Below are positions 49,001 to 58,630 of a DNA stretch of 64,000 bases, in pieces (position 1 is the first letter of the stretch; the number at the start of each line of letters is the position of its first letter). The position numbers were made by a program, and so were the translations under genes. The notes below the pieces were generated by a model. The model was not told the origin of the DNA, did not search any database, and saw only the letters and a list, made by a program, of their open reading frames with translations. Origin of the DNA: Mercenaria mercenaria (taxonomy: Eukaryota > Mollusca > Bivalvia > Venerida > Veneridae); assembly GCF_021730395.1 (NCBI RefSeq), contig NC_069375.1:14469001-14533000 (forward strand). Reading direction: 5' to 3'.

Positions 49001-52000
49001 TCTATGCTCAATACATGCTAAAATATATTGGCTAAACTTAACCAGGGGCGGAGGAGAATGGGGTGTGTGGAGGTCCGAGCCCCAAGTGTCTGTGGACGCA
49101 TGTACAAGTGCCCGCGATATTATATCTGACGCCGTCCAATGACTTGGCTCTAATATTGGGATTTGGTCGTTGAACAATTTCACCTGATAAATCTTTAACA
49201 CTGCAAAAATGGGTACTGAAAGCAATGAAACTTATTCCTCATTTGACGTAAAAGAAGATTTGAGAATGACTTCTGGACTGCCTTTAAAGTAAAGCTATAT
49301 TCACACACACACACACACTAGTTTCAATACAAAGGCATATATTATTTTCAGGCTTCAATCTATTAAAACGGTTCAGAAACATAAACGTCAATCCACATTA
49401 AAAGATACTTCATAAATCATACTTTCTATTCGTTTCATGCTAGATCAAGTTTAAACTTATATTGGTATTTTAACTATGATCTTGCTTCGAGATGAAAAAA
49501 ATCAATATAGCATAGATGCTTGATTCTACTTTCTGCTCATAACGATTGCATTTTTGACAACTGTTAATTGTTTTTGTTTCCTCCATGTATAATATTTATC
49601 ACTATGACATGTATTCATATAAAACAATATTAAACACCAACCAACTATTAGTCGGAAACTGAAAGAATGACACTCAAAAATTTTGTACACTTTCATTAGT
49701 CTGCGTGTTCGTAACGTGAATATTTAATACGTCATTACCTACAACTTTTGATTTATACGATATGCCAGAACTACATAAGCCGTTTCCTTTTTTAGCTGCA
49801 ACGATACTTGCAACTCTGTTCCCATGACCGAAATGTAAAGATGCATTCATTTTAGCTCGCCTTGGTCAAAGATAAGGCGAATGGTATTGTTCTGTTATCT
49901 ATCCATCCATTTGTACATATGCAGTTGCTTAAAACATCTTCTCTTAAACTACTGTGCAAATTAGAGTCAAACTTTAAAATATGGTCATCATTTTTCACCT
50001 AAGTAGGTACAATAATGAAGATATTTACATAATTATGATTGCTATGGCAACCACAAAGATTTTTTCATAATTTGGTTTGATTTGATAGAAAATCAAGACA
50101 GCTTAATTTACAGAAACACCTGGTTTCCAGGGGTATTGACGGTCACCGAACTATATACCGCTGCAAAATATTAGAAACGATAATAGGTCAGGGTAGATCT
50201 CTCGGAAGCACAGAGCACTAAACACACAGCCTCAGAGCCATGCGTTTGCAAAGCAGGCCCACAACAAAAAGAAGTTGTAACGGAAAAATATTACAGACGG
50301 GTTGCTTCAAAAATCTAACAAGTACATAATCATAAATTTATGCCAAACATAGGTAGAGGGAGAGGAGGTGGCAAGGAGTAGAAAGGAGGAAAGGGGTAAA
50401 GGTTGACTGGAAAAGTAGAACAAGGATGAATACACAAAGGGAATGCTACGTTCCTTAATCACAGATACACTACAACGTAAACAACAATAGCGCAGACATT
50501 CATGCACCAAAGACAACCACACAACCACACCCAACTAACTAACAGAAAAATAGACAAATAAGATACAAGAACACTGTAGGCATGGCACCGTTTTAGGCAC
50601 ACACGCACAAAAACGCACACCTATAAGCAGGAAAAAACAATAGTGTACCGCCTTAGTATTCCAGATTCGGCAGCCAAAATAAAGAGGTGGGTGGGGGCAC
50701 GGAAACTAACTCATAATAAAGGGGGAGATGATGCCAAAAAGAACGGGTAAGAGGGGATGCCAAAAAAACAACAAAAAACGGGGAAGCGCAAATGTAAGGG
50801 GAAACAAGTCTGCATTTCTCTTTGCAAAAATAACCGTGATATGAGAATAACCAATACCTTTGAAGTTAAATAAATATGCCAAATAATTATTTTTCAAACA
50901 TGTGGCTTCTTGATGTCGAAATATTTAGATGGAAGATTAGAATATTCTCCTCTTCAAAAATAGCTTAATTACACATGCTTCCAGATTTTTTCTATGTGAT
51001 TTCAAGAAGCTATAGTGTGCATTTTTTCAGTTATATAGGCACTAACAATAACAATTATTTAGTAAGATAATATTGTCGATATAAACAAAAAGCTTTTCGT
51101 TCAAAATAAGATAAATAGTCTGCTTACTCAGTAAGAGCTGGGTGATGTTTTTTTCCTGAAGATTGTGGAAGAATTCCGGAGTAACATCTGTCGTTCCTTT
51201 TACGAAGTTATAACTTAACTCAGTGTTCTATAACCAGAAAGGAGATATTACATGTACATAACATTTAAACGTGTTTTAAAGTGTTTATTCCATGTTCACT
51301 GCCGTTTGAATACATCTGTGGATGTCTCTAAATTGCTTTTTGTACTTTTAGCATGTGTAAATATTCAGTTCTGCTCAACCCGGGGCTAGAGGGCGTGGAC
51401 GGTAGCATGCATTTCCACTACCGTCCATGAACAGGCTCAATCAAACCGAGCCTGCAACATTTTCGTTTTTGTTCTGCTGAGCGAACTGTGAAGTTTCCAC
51501 TTTTCTCTATATTTTTTTGTAGAATAAAGCTATATAGAATCACATTGTTTAAGGAAGGCAAATTATCAACAAAAAAAAAAAAAAAAAAAAAAAGAATATT
51601 TGACAAATTATGTGTGGTTACAGTATATACATAACTTACAATATTGTCCTTTAAATCGAGAAGATCTGTATTAACTCCAACATCTGTTACGGCAATAGTG
51701 ACTCCTTCTCCATTGTAGCCACGTGACCATGCTTTTGGAATGCCCATTCCATAGTAATTTCCATTTTCCAAATTGTGCTAGAAAAAAAACGAATAAATTT
51801 CAAAATTAATTATTAAAACGCAACCAAACACCAACAGTTATTATCTATCCTTCCCAAAATTAATGTAAAACGGGAGGAACCGAAGGTCTTCACTGACCGT
51901 AAAAATGTGGAAAGATACTATTTCAACTTTTGATCTACAGTTGTGTCTGAATGGCATTAAACAACACAAAAATAAAAAGCTATAGAAATGGTTTGATGCC

Positions 52001-54366
52001 ATTTATGAGGCATTAAACTTAAATTGCCAACGTTTTCTTTAATGTTTTAGGTATTTGCAGGGGTGTTTACTGATTTATTTTTGACTGTTTTATCATTGTT
52101 TGTTGTTTTCTTTTTAGCTGTTTTATGTAAAACAGTGGCAACTTATATATTCCTATTTTTAAACAAAACTTACAGAGTTGTTCCTGTCTCTAGCGAAGTT
52201 GTGTGTATTTTTTACTTTCATTGTTGCTTCCGGTTTAAGCGTATCCTCATAGACTCTTACTTTTTCAACTGCAATTATCTTAAAAATCAAACGATTATCA
52301 TAAGAATTGTATGCTGTTTTGTGTCCGTTTATACATTATTTCCTTATATATGCACTTTAAAGTAACTTGATACAAAAAGTGCTTTGCTATCCATGAATAT
52401 CAGGAATAAAAAACAGAATATAAAAAATTTCAGCATATCGGTTTTTAACATGTAAATAGAACGGAAAGAAGACGCTGCCACGTTAAATTGTAATACGCCT
52501 TCCATTAAAAATACAGTTCCTGATTTTAATTTATAATTTCATATTATATGATGCTGTCGAGCTAATTCTGATCTTTAGCTTTGAAAACAAACAGTTTTAG
52601 CTATGCTTTAATGTTCAGTGTCCAATGTTGAAAGATTTTTCGATTTACGACGTTTTTAATTAATCAAACGTAGATTGCGCGTGCAATTTCACTACTTGAC
52701 CATAGTGTTAATCTGAGCATGTATTAGACAAGAGCGTATGTTTGTCGTTATTCATCGAAATATGCAATGCTTATAACAATCATGAGACACAAGGAGTAGT
52801 AGTGAAGTAAAAATTAAAGTATAAACTGTTGCTGTAAGTGGACTGGACAATTTTGCACATGTCAAACCATATACTGCTCTTAATCAATGACGTAATTGAT
52901 ATTTTGGACCAATTTTATTAAAAATTATCATCCATGATAGCAACTAATAGTGTTATTCAAAATAGTTAAACACTTGAGGGACTAAATAATGTTCCATACT
53001 GATACCCTTTCCTAATTTGCTATTAGTAAACAATGTATGGTCACTATTATGATGCTTAATTGCTTATATTTGCAACTTTTCTGTTTAAACTATATAGTTA
53101 ACTGTTAAAGGGAAGAATATTGCAAGTTAGTGGTAAATAAACTTGGAACTTGATTGACAACAAAATGATACAAAGGTCGTCTAACACGAAAAAAAAAAAC
53201 TGAAGCTGTTGCAGGCTAGGTTTGATTGAGCCTATTATGGACGGCAGTGGAAATGCATGCTATCAGGCATTACTGTCAATAAAATATCTTTTAAAACAAT
53301 CCAGGATATATATCAAATAGAAAAATACACGTTCCAAAAGTACAGTTTCCTACACTCTGTATCAGCATATGTATGGGTATGAACATGAGTTATATATAAA
53401 CAAAATACAAAGACATCGTAGATCATTTAAAGAACGAGGACGAACAGACAAATAAAGGGACATAAAGGAACAACACTTTAAACGGACAGTGGCAAAAGCA
53501 CAATTAGGGACTTAAACCAGTGACCCTATCATGTTTCAAGTTTTCAAGACAGTGTACATAAAAGATTACAACCGTTGGATAAATAACAGAAACATTGGAT
53601 ATGACGTAGATGTCTATATTCTGCATATGTTATATACATGTAGGACTCAAACAACGTATGTTAAAACAAACAAAGCAGGCGCTATTCTTTCAACATAATT
53701 GGTTATTGTATGCAATGTTAATAAGCTGCCAGTGATGCGATTCATGTTAGTAATTAAGAAATCGTTATTCATCATCACGAAAAATTATACCTTAGTGCGC
53801 TAAAGTTTTTTCACATCAGATATTGTGTGGCGTTTTCGTGAACCGACGTACTCAAAAATGTAAGTTGAAGGTGTAATCTGAAAGAAGTACAATTATAAAT
53901 ACACTATATCAAGTACGAGTTTATTACAGTGACGAAGGTATTATTTATAAACGGAGGTGTGCAGATACTGTTACAATATGTCCTCCCAAATAACATAATG
54001 ACAAAACACACAGTTTGCGATACTAAATCTCTTACATGTTGAAAACTTTAAGTTGATTCAAATTAATCGTTACTTTATGTCCCCTATCTGATACTTGTTC
54101 TTGTTATCAATATTGTTTTGTTTAATATAATTCATATAAAGATAATATCCTACAAACATAAGATTTACCTGATGACGCAGTATAAAGTCATGATCTAATA
54201 ATCTCCTGAATAACATAAATTTATTTTCTTGTCCAACTTTAAACACATATTGAGAATTCCGTGAGGTAATAATATTTTCTTTTGTCAAATTGACTGTATT
54301 GATAAAAATGAGTACACCTAAAACGAATTTTGTCGCGTTGAAAACATATTTTAAAAGCATATCCAT
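31048..54366 (-). CDS. Divergent proprotein convertase-like protease, gene B (13 exons)
   Basis: Exons 54366-54169, 53877-53815, 51777-51640, 51227-51128, 49855-49739, 49200-49043, 47668-47474, 43319-43219, 42386-42280, 41856-41742, 41494-41308, 40155-40059 and 31232-31048 splice in frame into 586 residues. Order: signal peptide (VLGVLIFINTVNL), short prodomain ending RKR-H (80-83), S8 domain, P domain (CYTCD, SVHFWDEIAFG, LTLYGT) and a short polar tail. Likely triad: Asp119 (AVTDVG), His177 (FGHGNRVAS), Ser340 (GVSAAT). The oxyanion Asn of furin is replaced (PSGPPG, Pro273), the Cys-rich loop after it is missing, and the usual Pro after Ser is absent. Unlike genes A and C it has no membrane span, so it is predicted to be secreted. 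It could be a weak or inactive relative. The acceptor of the fifth exon and the junction before the third are the least sure. Confidence 0.75.
31233..32390. other. Gene B last intron, right of its final exon
   Basis: No exon or clear repeat. A 77-codon open frame on + at 31875-32108 (KSKRRISGVLDARLCF near its end) resembles nothing I know and is probably noise. Confidence 0.35.
32400..33160 (+). repeat. Decayed pearl-type core in intron
   Basis: About five degenerate units of roughly 150 bp carry CCAAACCTTACA, CCAAGTCTTG, GATTTTCAGCAG and ATGGCCCTTTGT. No terminal hairpins were found. Confidence 0.55.
33620..33852 (-). mobile_element. RT-1 coding 3'-end fragment, old
   Basis: Fossil fragment. 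CTTCATCTGTTCCGTCAGAC, AATTGTAAATGGTTTGAACA and ATAAAACGTTTCATAA align with the end of the RT-1 coding part (compare 23300-23500), but with many differences. Confidence 0.55.
33856..36110. mobile_element. Element with long terminal inverted repeats (about 430 bp)
   Basis: The left arm begins CACACTGGATAACCGGCTAT and the right arm ends with its reverse complement. The arms (about 33856-34300 and 35690-36110) also share the AAATCAACTTGACAGTTTTG region and ATAGGCATGGTCGA. A centre of about 1.4 kb holds a (CCGCC)-rich stretch at 34610-34630 and no recognisable transposase. Both arms keep the same small open frame (MQINLTVLSRND...). Probably a non-autonomous TIR transposon in the last intron of gene B. 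Confidence 0.65.
36195..36655. mobile_element. Inverted-repeat MITE-like sequence
   Basis: AATTCTCGCATCGGGAAATT and ATAATGATACATAGTTG on the left pair with CAACTATGTATCATTATTTA and AATTTCCCGATACGAG on the right, across a centre of about 150 bp. CGATAATCATCG and GACGATAATTATCGTC lie near the outer ends. Confidence 0.6.
36660..38010 (-). mobile_element. LINE ORF1-only copy (L1/Tx1-like ORF1)
   Basis: On the minus strand from about 37970 the frames encode a basic start (SKSQRKKKQKRAEKW), a heptad coiled coil (EMETKLTKLEIKTLNVEK) and an RRM-like part with IKDNLIFYWLKE, EFNRIHRLGSNRAKKPRPIV and a basic C-terminal domain, ending in VDDKLTKKFVDGKVFIYD. The reading frame changes about three times (near 37665, 37420 and 36945), so it is broken. 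No ORF2 (endonuclease/RT) follows. Instead there is a 230-bp 3' tract with a direct repeat (ACAGCTTAC...GTATTTACGTA, twice) and a (TATGT)n tail at 36660. Confidence 0.7.
38539..39965 (+). mobile_element. Pearl-like element, second family, copy 1
   Basis: The left end AGCTCGACTATATGAAG...GAGAGCTATCCTACTCG leads into a GGCGTC repeat. The core has about eight units of roughly 150-170 bp (AACTCTGGCACCAATTTTTC, TTGATGCACTTTCACTCT, ATGGATTTGATTCAAAC). The right end is the hairpin GCTGTC-TCCTGT-GACAGC plus TCTTG. An inverted copy lies at 60377-61673 in gene C. Confidence 0.75.
41998..42075 (+). mobile_element. SINE head fragment (family S2)
   Basis: GACTTGCCCCTAACCGCTTT and CAAAACCTCGCTGATGTAGA resemble the tRNA-Ser-like head of the SINE at 56640-56895. 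Only the anticodon-to-box-B half is present. Confidence 0.45.
43440..43905 (+). repeat. Dispersed repeat R3, copy 1
   Basis: Shares TCTAGCATAAAACTGC, GGGGTGTTTTAACA, GCTCACGTGCTGTTA, TTCATGGAAATTTAATGACG and CTGCAGATGTTA with 44855-45290, in the same direction. The right part forms an imperfect palindrome around GGCTCGGGTACC. It lies in the intron before the catalytic-Ser exon of gene B. Confidence 0.7.
44729..45290 (+). repeat. Hairpin repeat followed by R3, copy 2
   Basis: 44729-44852 is an imperfect inverted repeat (TGTGTATTGACGTCGGCAGA paired with TCTGTAGACGTTAATACA, loop near TCGACTTTCGGTCTC). From 44855 it continues as the second copy of R3. Confidence 0.6.
45371..45447. repeat. Perfect 35-bp inverted repeat with a 7-base loop
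   Basis: Arms 45371-45405 and 45413-45447 are exact reverse complements (CGAGGGTTCAACGC...GCGTTGAACCCTCG) around AATAATC. No flanking repeat body is visible. Confidence 0.85.
45685..46476 (-). mobile_element. Pearl-like element, third family
   Basis: Its minus-strand 3' end is at 45685: the hairpin TGTCAC-TAACA-GTGACA then GCTCTTG. The other end is TTTTATGCCCCCCGAAGGTGG with GTCCGTCCGTG repeats. Between them lie about four units of roughly 150 bp with AAGTGTGACCTTGACCTT, GGTCTTGCGCATGACAC and CCAAGTAATTTTAAAATC. It looks complete and lies in a gene B intron. Confidence 0.7.
48222..49100. repeat. Inverted duplication including part of a gene B exon
   Basis: The left arm, about 48222-48440, is the inverse of the right arm, about 48840-49100, with a 400-bp spacer. 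The right arm holds the last 19 codons of the exon 49200-49043 and its donor. It also has a 47-bp tandem duplication (GATCGTC-x-TCTATGCTCAA) absent from the left arm. Confidence 0.75.
49854..50090 (+). mobile_element. 5' end of a pearl-like element abutting an exon
   Basis: AGCTCGCCTT-GGTCAAAGAT-AAGGCGAA is a terminal hairpin like those at 5829 and 38539. Core-like sequence follows (TACTGTGCAAATTAGAGTCA, TATGGCAACCAC). The 3' end is missing. The first two bases of the gene B exon at 49855 and its AG acceptor fall inside the element. Confidence 0.6.
50300..50700 (-). mobile_element. Old RT-1-like 3'-region fragment
   Basis: Fossil fragment. AAAGGGAATGCTACGTTCC and the A/C-rich CACAACCACACCCAAC run follow the order of the younger copies at 20405-25190, but are strongly diverged. 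Confidence 0.4.
51297..51505 (-). repeat. Dispersed repeat R1, inverted copy
   Basis: Reverse complement of 10463-10660, with GGCTAGAGGGCGTGGACGGT and GAGCCTGCAACATTTTCGTT. It lies in a gene B intron. An A-run of about 25 lies nearby at 51570-51593. Confidence 0.65.
51830..53160. other. Gene B intron, no feature seen
   Basis: An exon linking the RKR site to the S8 core could lie here, because the WxL-N motif that usually precedes it was not found. I could not identify one, and the flanking exons already join in frame without it. Confidence 0.35.
53165..53600. mobile_element. R1 fragment next to an old RT-1-like 3' fragment
   Basis: Fossil pair. 53165-53275 has TGTTGCAGGCTAGGTTTGAT and GTGGAAATGCATGCTA (R1). 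53300-53600 has TATCAAATAGAAAAATAC, GACAGTGGCAAAAGCAC and GACTTAAACCAGTGACCC, matching the RT-1 3' region at lower identity. Confidence 0.5.
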
Positions 54367-54536
54367 TCTTGTCGCCCAACACGACATAAGCGAAAGTAAA
54401 CGAGTGTAGGAAACCCAGTAAATAATATAAATAGCATACACGACATGACATTAAGGTTTAGGAGTATATCACCAAAACACAGAGATATTTTATAAACGAA
54501 CAACATCGTTACCAATATTTTACCTGACCATTACAT

Positions 54537-55267
54537 GTTCTGCCGTACTCTCCCGTACTGAAAATATTCTGAAAAAGTTGTCCCCCTTTGAAAATGAATG
54601 CCATTTGTAAAGAAATAAAAATAAACAATCGCCGAAAACTGTGTTCCACCTAGTTATGTGAAAATATTCTGAAAAAGTTGTCCCCCTTTGAAAATGAATG
54701 CCATTTGTAAAGAAATAAAAATAAACAATTGCTGAAAACTGTGTTCCACCTAGTTATGTGAAATTTCAACACTCGCACGCTATTACAAATGCATCAAAAC
54801 AAACATGTGTAACAGTTCCTTGAAAATGGTGAGTTTTTAAAAGCGCTTGACTGTCTGGAAGTGGGGCCTGTTTAAACAGTTCTTTTTTCAGAATTCAATG
54901 CTTGTATTAGTATACTGACACTTGTTTTGTAGAGTAATATAAGTAATATACACGCTATCATGACAAAAACAACAAAACAAGTGTCAGTATACTAATATAA
55001 ACATTGAATTCCGAAAAAAAGACCGCCTAAATGGGACCCACTTCCGGGCAGTCAAACGCCTTCAAACACTCACCATTTTCAAAGGACTGTTACACATTTT
55101 AGTTTTGATTCATTTGCAATTGCATGCGAGTGTTGAAATTTCACATAATTAAGTGGAACACAGTTTTCAGCAATTGTTTATTTTTATTTCTTTACAAATG
55201 GCATTCATTTTCAAAGGGGGACAACTTTTTCAGAATATTTTCAGTACGGGACAGTACGGCAGAACAT
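54537..55267. mobile_element. Foldback element upstream of gene B
   Basis: Long inverted arms start and end with ATGTTCTGCCGTAC/GTACGGCAGAACAT and meet near 54935-54972. The left arm carries a 108-bp tandem duplication (AAATATTCTGAAAAAGTTGT ... CACCTAGTTATGTG, twice) that the right arm has once. There is no coding sense. It begins 170 bp upstream of the gene B start codon. Confidence 0.75.
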
Positions 55268-55446
55268 AACAAACACACATGAGATACCTACTTTCGTGTC
55301 GGTCATATCTTTTAGATCTACTCAAAGAATGCTGTATTAGGGATTAAAATAATCATAAATGGTTCGTTTCTAAAGCTGAACATCTAACAAGAAAACATCT
55401 GGCATGAAAATGGCTGCAGCTTGCTACAGACGGGAGAAACTATTGT

Positions 55447-55725
55447 GCTTATTGTTTGTTTGTATAGCTGCGGGCAATTAACCAAACCAGTGCTCCTGGA
55501 TTCAGTACCAGTACAAACCTGTTCTCCGCAAGAAACTGCCAACTTCCCCACATGAATCAGGGATGGAGGGCGAATGATGTTAGACACAATGTCTTCTATC
55601 AAGTCGACACGGAGAACATACGCTCCTCACCCCCCCCCCCCCCCCCCCCCCCCCTCCGCCCATGGATGAAACTCACGACCCCAAGATCCGTAGGTCTCGG
55701 GTCTCCCTGTTGAGCCTAAAATTGA
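55447..55725 (-). mobile_element. tRNA-derived SINE (family S1), third copy, with poly-C tract
   Basis: Same body as 11484-11766 (ACCAGTACAAACCTGTTCTC, AACTGCCAACTTCCCCACAT), with a run of about 28 C at 55629-55656 between body and head. The tRNA-like head is worn. Confidence 0.7.
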
Positions 55726-56635
55726 TAGACTTTGTTTTCTTACAGAAAAAAATCAAAACTCTGAAAAGTTCAAGCTCAATTATCACATATTATTCGTGCA
55801 CTTAGCTATCAAAATCATGCAATGTTCGGGAATTGTGGGATTAACGCGCCAGTTTCATCAGTGCAATGCGGTTCGCCAATCACTTTCTTACGTTAAATTA
55901 AGATAATAAGATCAAAATCATTCTCGTTTAACATAAAACGTTCAAATATGGTCAATCAGGAAATATGAATGGACTCATATCGTCAATAAAATATCATAAA
56001 GTCGGAGCAAATGAAAATTGATTTCACTAGACAGAAATGGTTGAAGAAAAGACAATTCATATAGAAAAGTGGACTTTTATTGATTGTCACAAAGAAAGAG
56101 TATCAAAACAAACAACAATTATAAAAAATACATGTACAAATAATTTAAGAAATGTCATAAAGGAATAAACGAGAATAAACTGTAGTTTTAACTCACTTTG
56201 TGATTTTTTTTTTTTTGATTTTTTTTGTATAAATGGCAAAGCTAACAATGACAATAATATAAACATAAACATACAGAAGGTATATATCTTGGCACAACGG
56301 ACGATACTGGAATAACAAATATACTGCAACAGTCTTGCTTTCAATTTTGTTTTATTACAATGAAAAACGTTTCGATTTTTATTATCTTTCTTATATTCCA
56401 AATAGAAATGATTAGGGTGAAAGTAAAAACGATTGTAAGCAATCTTTAAGGCGTACGATGTATTAACTGTAAGGAAAGAAACGTATTTCACATATACACA
56501 GAACCCGGAAAATATTGGAACCAAAATCAAGGTGCATTAGAAAAAACTGATTCTTGTGTCTAAATTGATAAGATAAAAGTGTCAAGTGCTTAATATTAAG
56601 ATCAGTAAACACAGAAAGAGATCAGGGTTTCAAGT
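55726..56635. other. Intergenic, no gene accepted
   Basis: A 147-codon open frame on - (56087-56530) is AT-driven, with scattered hydrophobic runs and a Lys run; no family recognised. Confidence 0.35.
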
Positions 56636-56639
56636 ATTT

Positions 56640-56895
56640 TTAATTGAATTTAACATAACGTCACACCGAAACAATTACGGGTCATTTGTCGAATTTGGGA
56701 GGAAGATCCTCTGTGCCCTTTAAGCCAATTATTTCAGGATTCTATCTGGGTAGAACAACGACTTATCGCAAGCGACGTGGAGGCTTCTTCACATAAAACT
56801 GTCTATACCTCAAGCGATGTTTCGAACCGAATGAATGAGGAGAAAATAATTCGAAATCAGCGACTTTAACCATTCGGCCATAGCTCTTAGTGATA
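56640..56895 (-). mobile_element. SINE with tRNA-Ser-like head (family S2)
   Basis: The minus strand reads GGCCGAATGGTTAAAGTCGC, an anticodon-loop-like TTTCGAA and box B GGTTCGAAAC. A body follows with GAAGAAGCCTCCACGTCGC, TTGTTCTACCCAGATAGAAT and TTTCGGTGTGACGTTA. I recall this as a common bivalve SINE layout. No CCA-ready acceptor stem pairing is evident, so it is not a tRNA gene. Confidence 0.7.
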
Positions 56896-57129
56896 ATGAC
56901 AATGTGAAATTTATAAGTTTTCGACTGTGATAGATATAACAAAGAATAAAGCTTCATCTAAAAAGTTTTCACATGTGATGTCAAAACGCATTCAAATAAT
57001 AAAAAGACTGAGTGGAAAAAATATCCAAGTTACTCTTTAATATCCCAAATCGCTCCCTGTTGTAGGATTATATGTAGAAATATATGGTATAATGTTTTCA
57101 CATTTATTATTTTGTAGGCTTAAATAAAT

Positions 57130-57830
57130 ACTTCATGAATTTGTATTGCTTTAATAAAATGATGATACTATGAAAAGAATAATATACGACACAAAAATAA
57201 TAAAATGTAAAAGACAGCTTCCGAATTTACAAAGACCTCTTATTAAATCTGAATATAATGAAAACAGAACTTCTCCATCAGTACAAAAATACAATGACCC
57301 TAGATGTAGTTTATGTATCTGGATAATTGAAGGGTCTTCTTTCAGTTTAAAAAGTAAAATATTTCATGTTAAAGAAAGTATGGACTGCACTGTTCAAAAT
57401 GTATTATATGTACTAGTTTGTAATAGATGTAATGAATTTTATATTGGTCAAACAGGAGATAAACTCAGAAATAAAAGAAAAGTACATAACCAACAAATAA
57501 GAGACCCACCAACAAGACAATTGCCTTTAAGTACTTATTTAGATATATGCTCAAACATCGTCCTAAAATTTTCAATATTTCTTTTACAAATATCACAGTC
57601 ATGATTTTTCAGCTAGGTTGTCTAGAGAACGCCATTTCATTGATATCTAAACAGAGACTTAACCAAAACTGATAACGTCACAATATTTACGTTGTGTACA
57701 CATGTGTACGCAAAAATGACGTTGCTTACCCATTACACATTTTATGACGCCATATTGTATTATTTGCCCTGATGAGTAATAAACGAAACCGGTAGGCAAA
57801 TATTATGTAACTCATGTAATGTTGTTTATT
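57130..57830 (+). mobile_element. Penelope-like element 3' fragment (GIY-YIG)
   Basis: Fossil. The frame from 57170 encodes a Cys-containing linker (DPRCSLC) and a GIY-YIG nuclease core (NVLYVLVCNRCNEFYIGQTG ... LRNKRKVH), the C-terminal domain of Penelope-like retroelements. RT is absent, so it is 5'-truncated and broken in at least one place. Downstream is the element's hammerhead-like motif. Confidence 0.7.
57761..57802 (+). ncRNA. Hammerhead ribozyme-like motif of the Penelope-like element
   Basis: Helix I arms TATTTGCC (57761-57768) and GGCAAATA (57795-57802) pair perfectly. They enclose the conserved CTGATGA (57769-57775) and GAAA (57785-57788) and end at GTA, the normal cleavage triplet. 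Helix II is only about 2 bp and helix III about 2 bp, as in the minimal hammerheads known from Penelope-like elements. Confidence 0.65.
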
Positions 57831-58630
57831 TTTTCTTTATATATATGTACATTTTTTTACTTTACTTTATCACATGTTGTGGATTTTTAAGTTGGTCTGG
57901 TTTTAAAATAGCAAGATATATGAAACATAGTTGTTCAATATTCTTTACGAGTTGATAGCACAATGTACTTTACATTTTTCATGCATTAAACTGTGAGCTC
58001 AGAGTAAAAGAATTTGAACTTCGAACACTTGTTACACCCCCTGCGCCCCCTCCCTACCCAAACAAAAACAAAAGATGTGAACATGGATTGTGGTTTTACT
58101 AAAAAAAGCAAATAAAGAATCATCGAGCTCAGGTCGTGAATACATAATATAGAAAAATCTTTATATTAATTAATAATACGAAAGGTGAGCTTCATTTTAA
58201 CACAGTTCAAACCTTACTATTTGCCTGGGTGAAAATGAGACAAAACGTGCAAAACGATGTAAGTGAGATAGAATAAAGCTATATTTCATTTCATCGATAT
58301 ATCCGTCATTTAATGAAACAAATTTTAGTGGCTTTTGTTGTTGATTAATAAGATAAGTAATTATAAGCAACACTTAATTAATAATTAATTAATTAATTAT
58401 TAATTTATGTGTTACATGCGAACTAACGTAATCAATTTTCAAGCTTTTAAATTTTTTTAAAAAATATGCGTAATAATATTGTTGACAGCACAGAGAAAGA
58501 GGGACACTATCTTTTCTAAGTGAAAACCCGAACTTGAAAAGTTAAGATGTAACAACATTCTATATAAGTCATTAACAAATAAGATTGGATTATCATTATC
58601 CCATTTCAGTTGTGAATGTATCAGACCACT
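57831..58630. other. 3' flank of gene C
   Basis: No gene. A (TTAA)n palindromic run lies at 58375-58400. A polyA signal for gene C was not clear. Confidence 0.35.

Noticed and set aside
52063-52365. 100-codon hydrophobic open frame on the plus strand
   Set aside because: It lies antisense in a gene B intron and its hydrophobicity follows from T-rich sequence.
56087-56530. 147-codon open frame on the minus strand
   Set aside because: AT-rich composition, a run of Lys, no domain, no signal of selection and no splice context.
56795-56890. Functional tRNA-Ser gene on the minus strand
   Set aside because: The D-arm and box B fit, but the acceptor stem does not pair and a SINE body is fused to it, so it is a SINE head.
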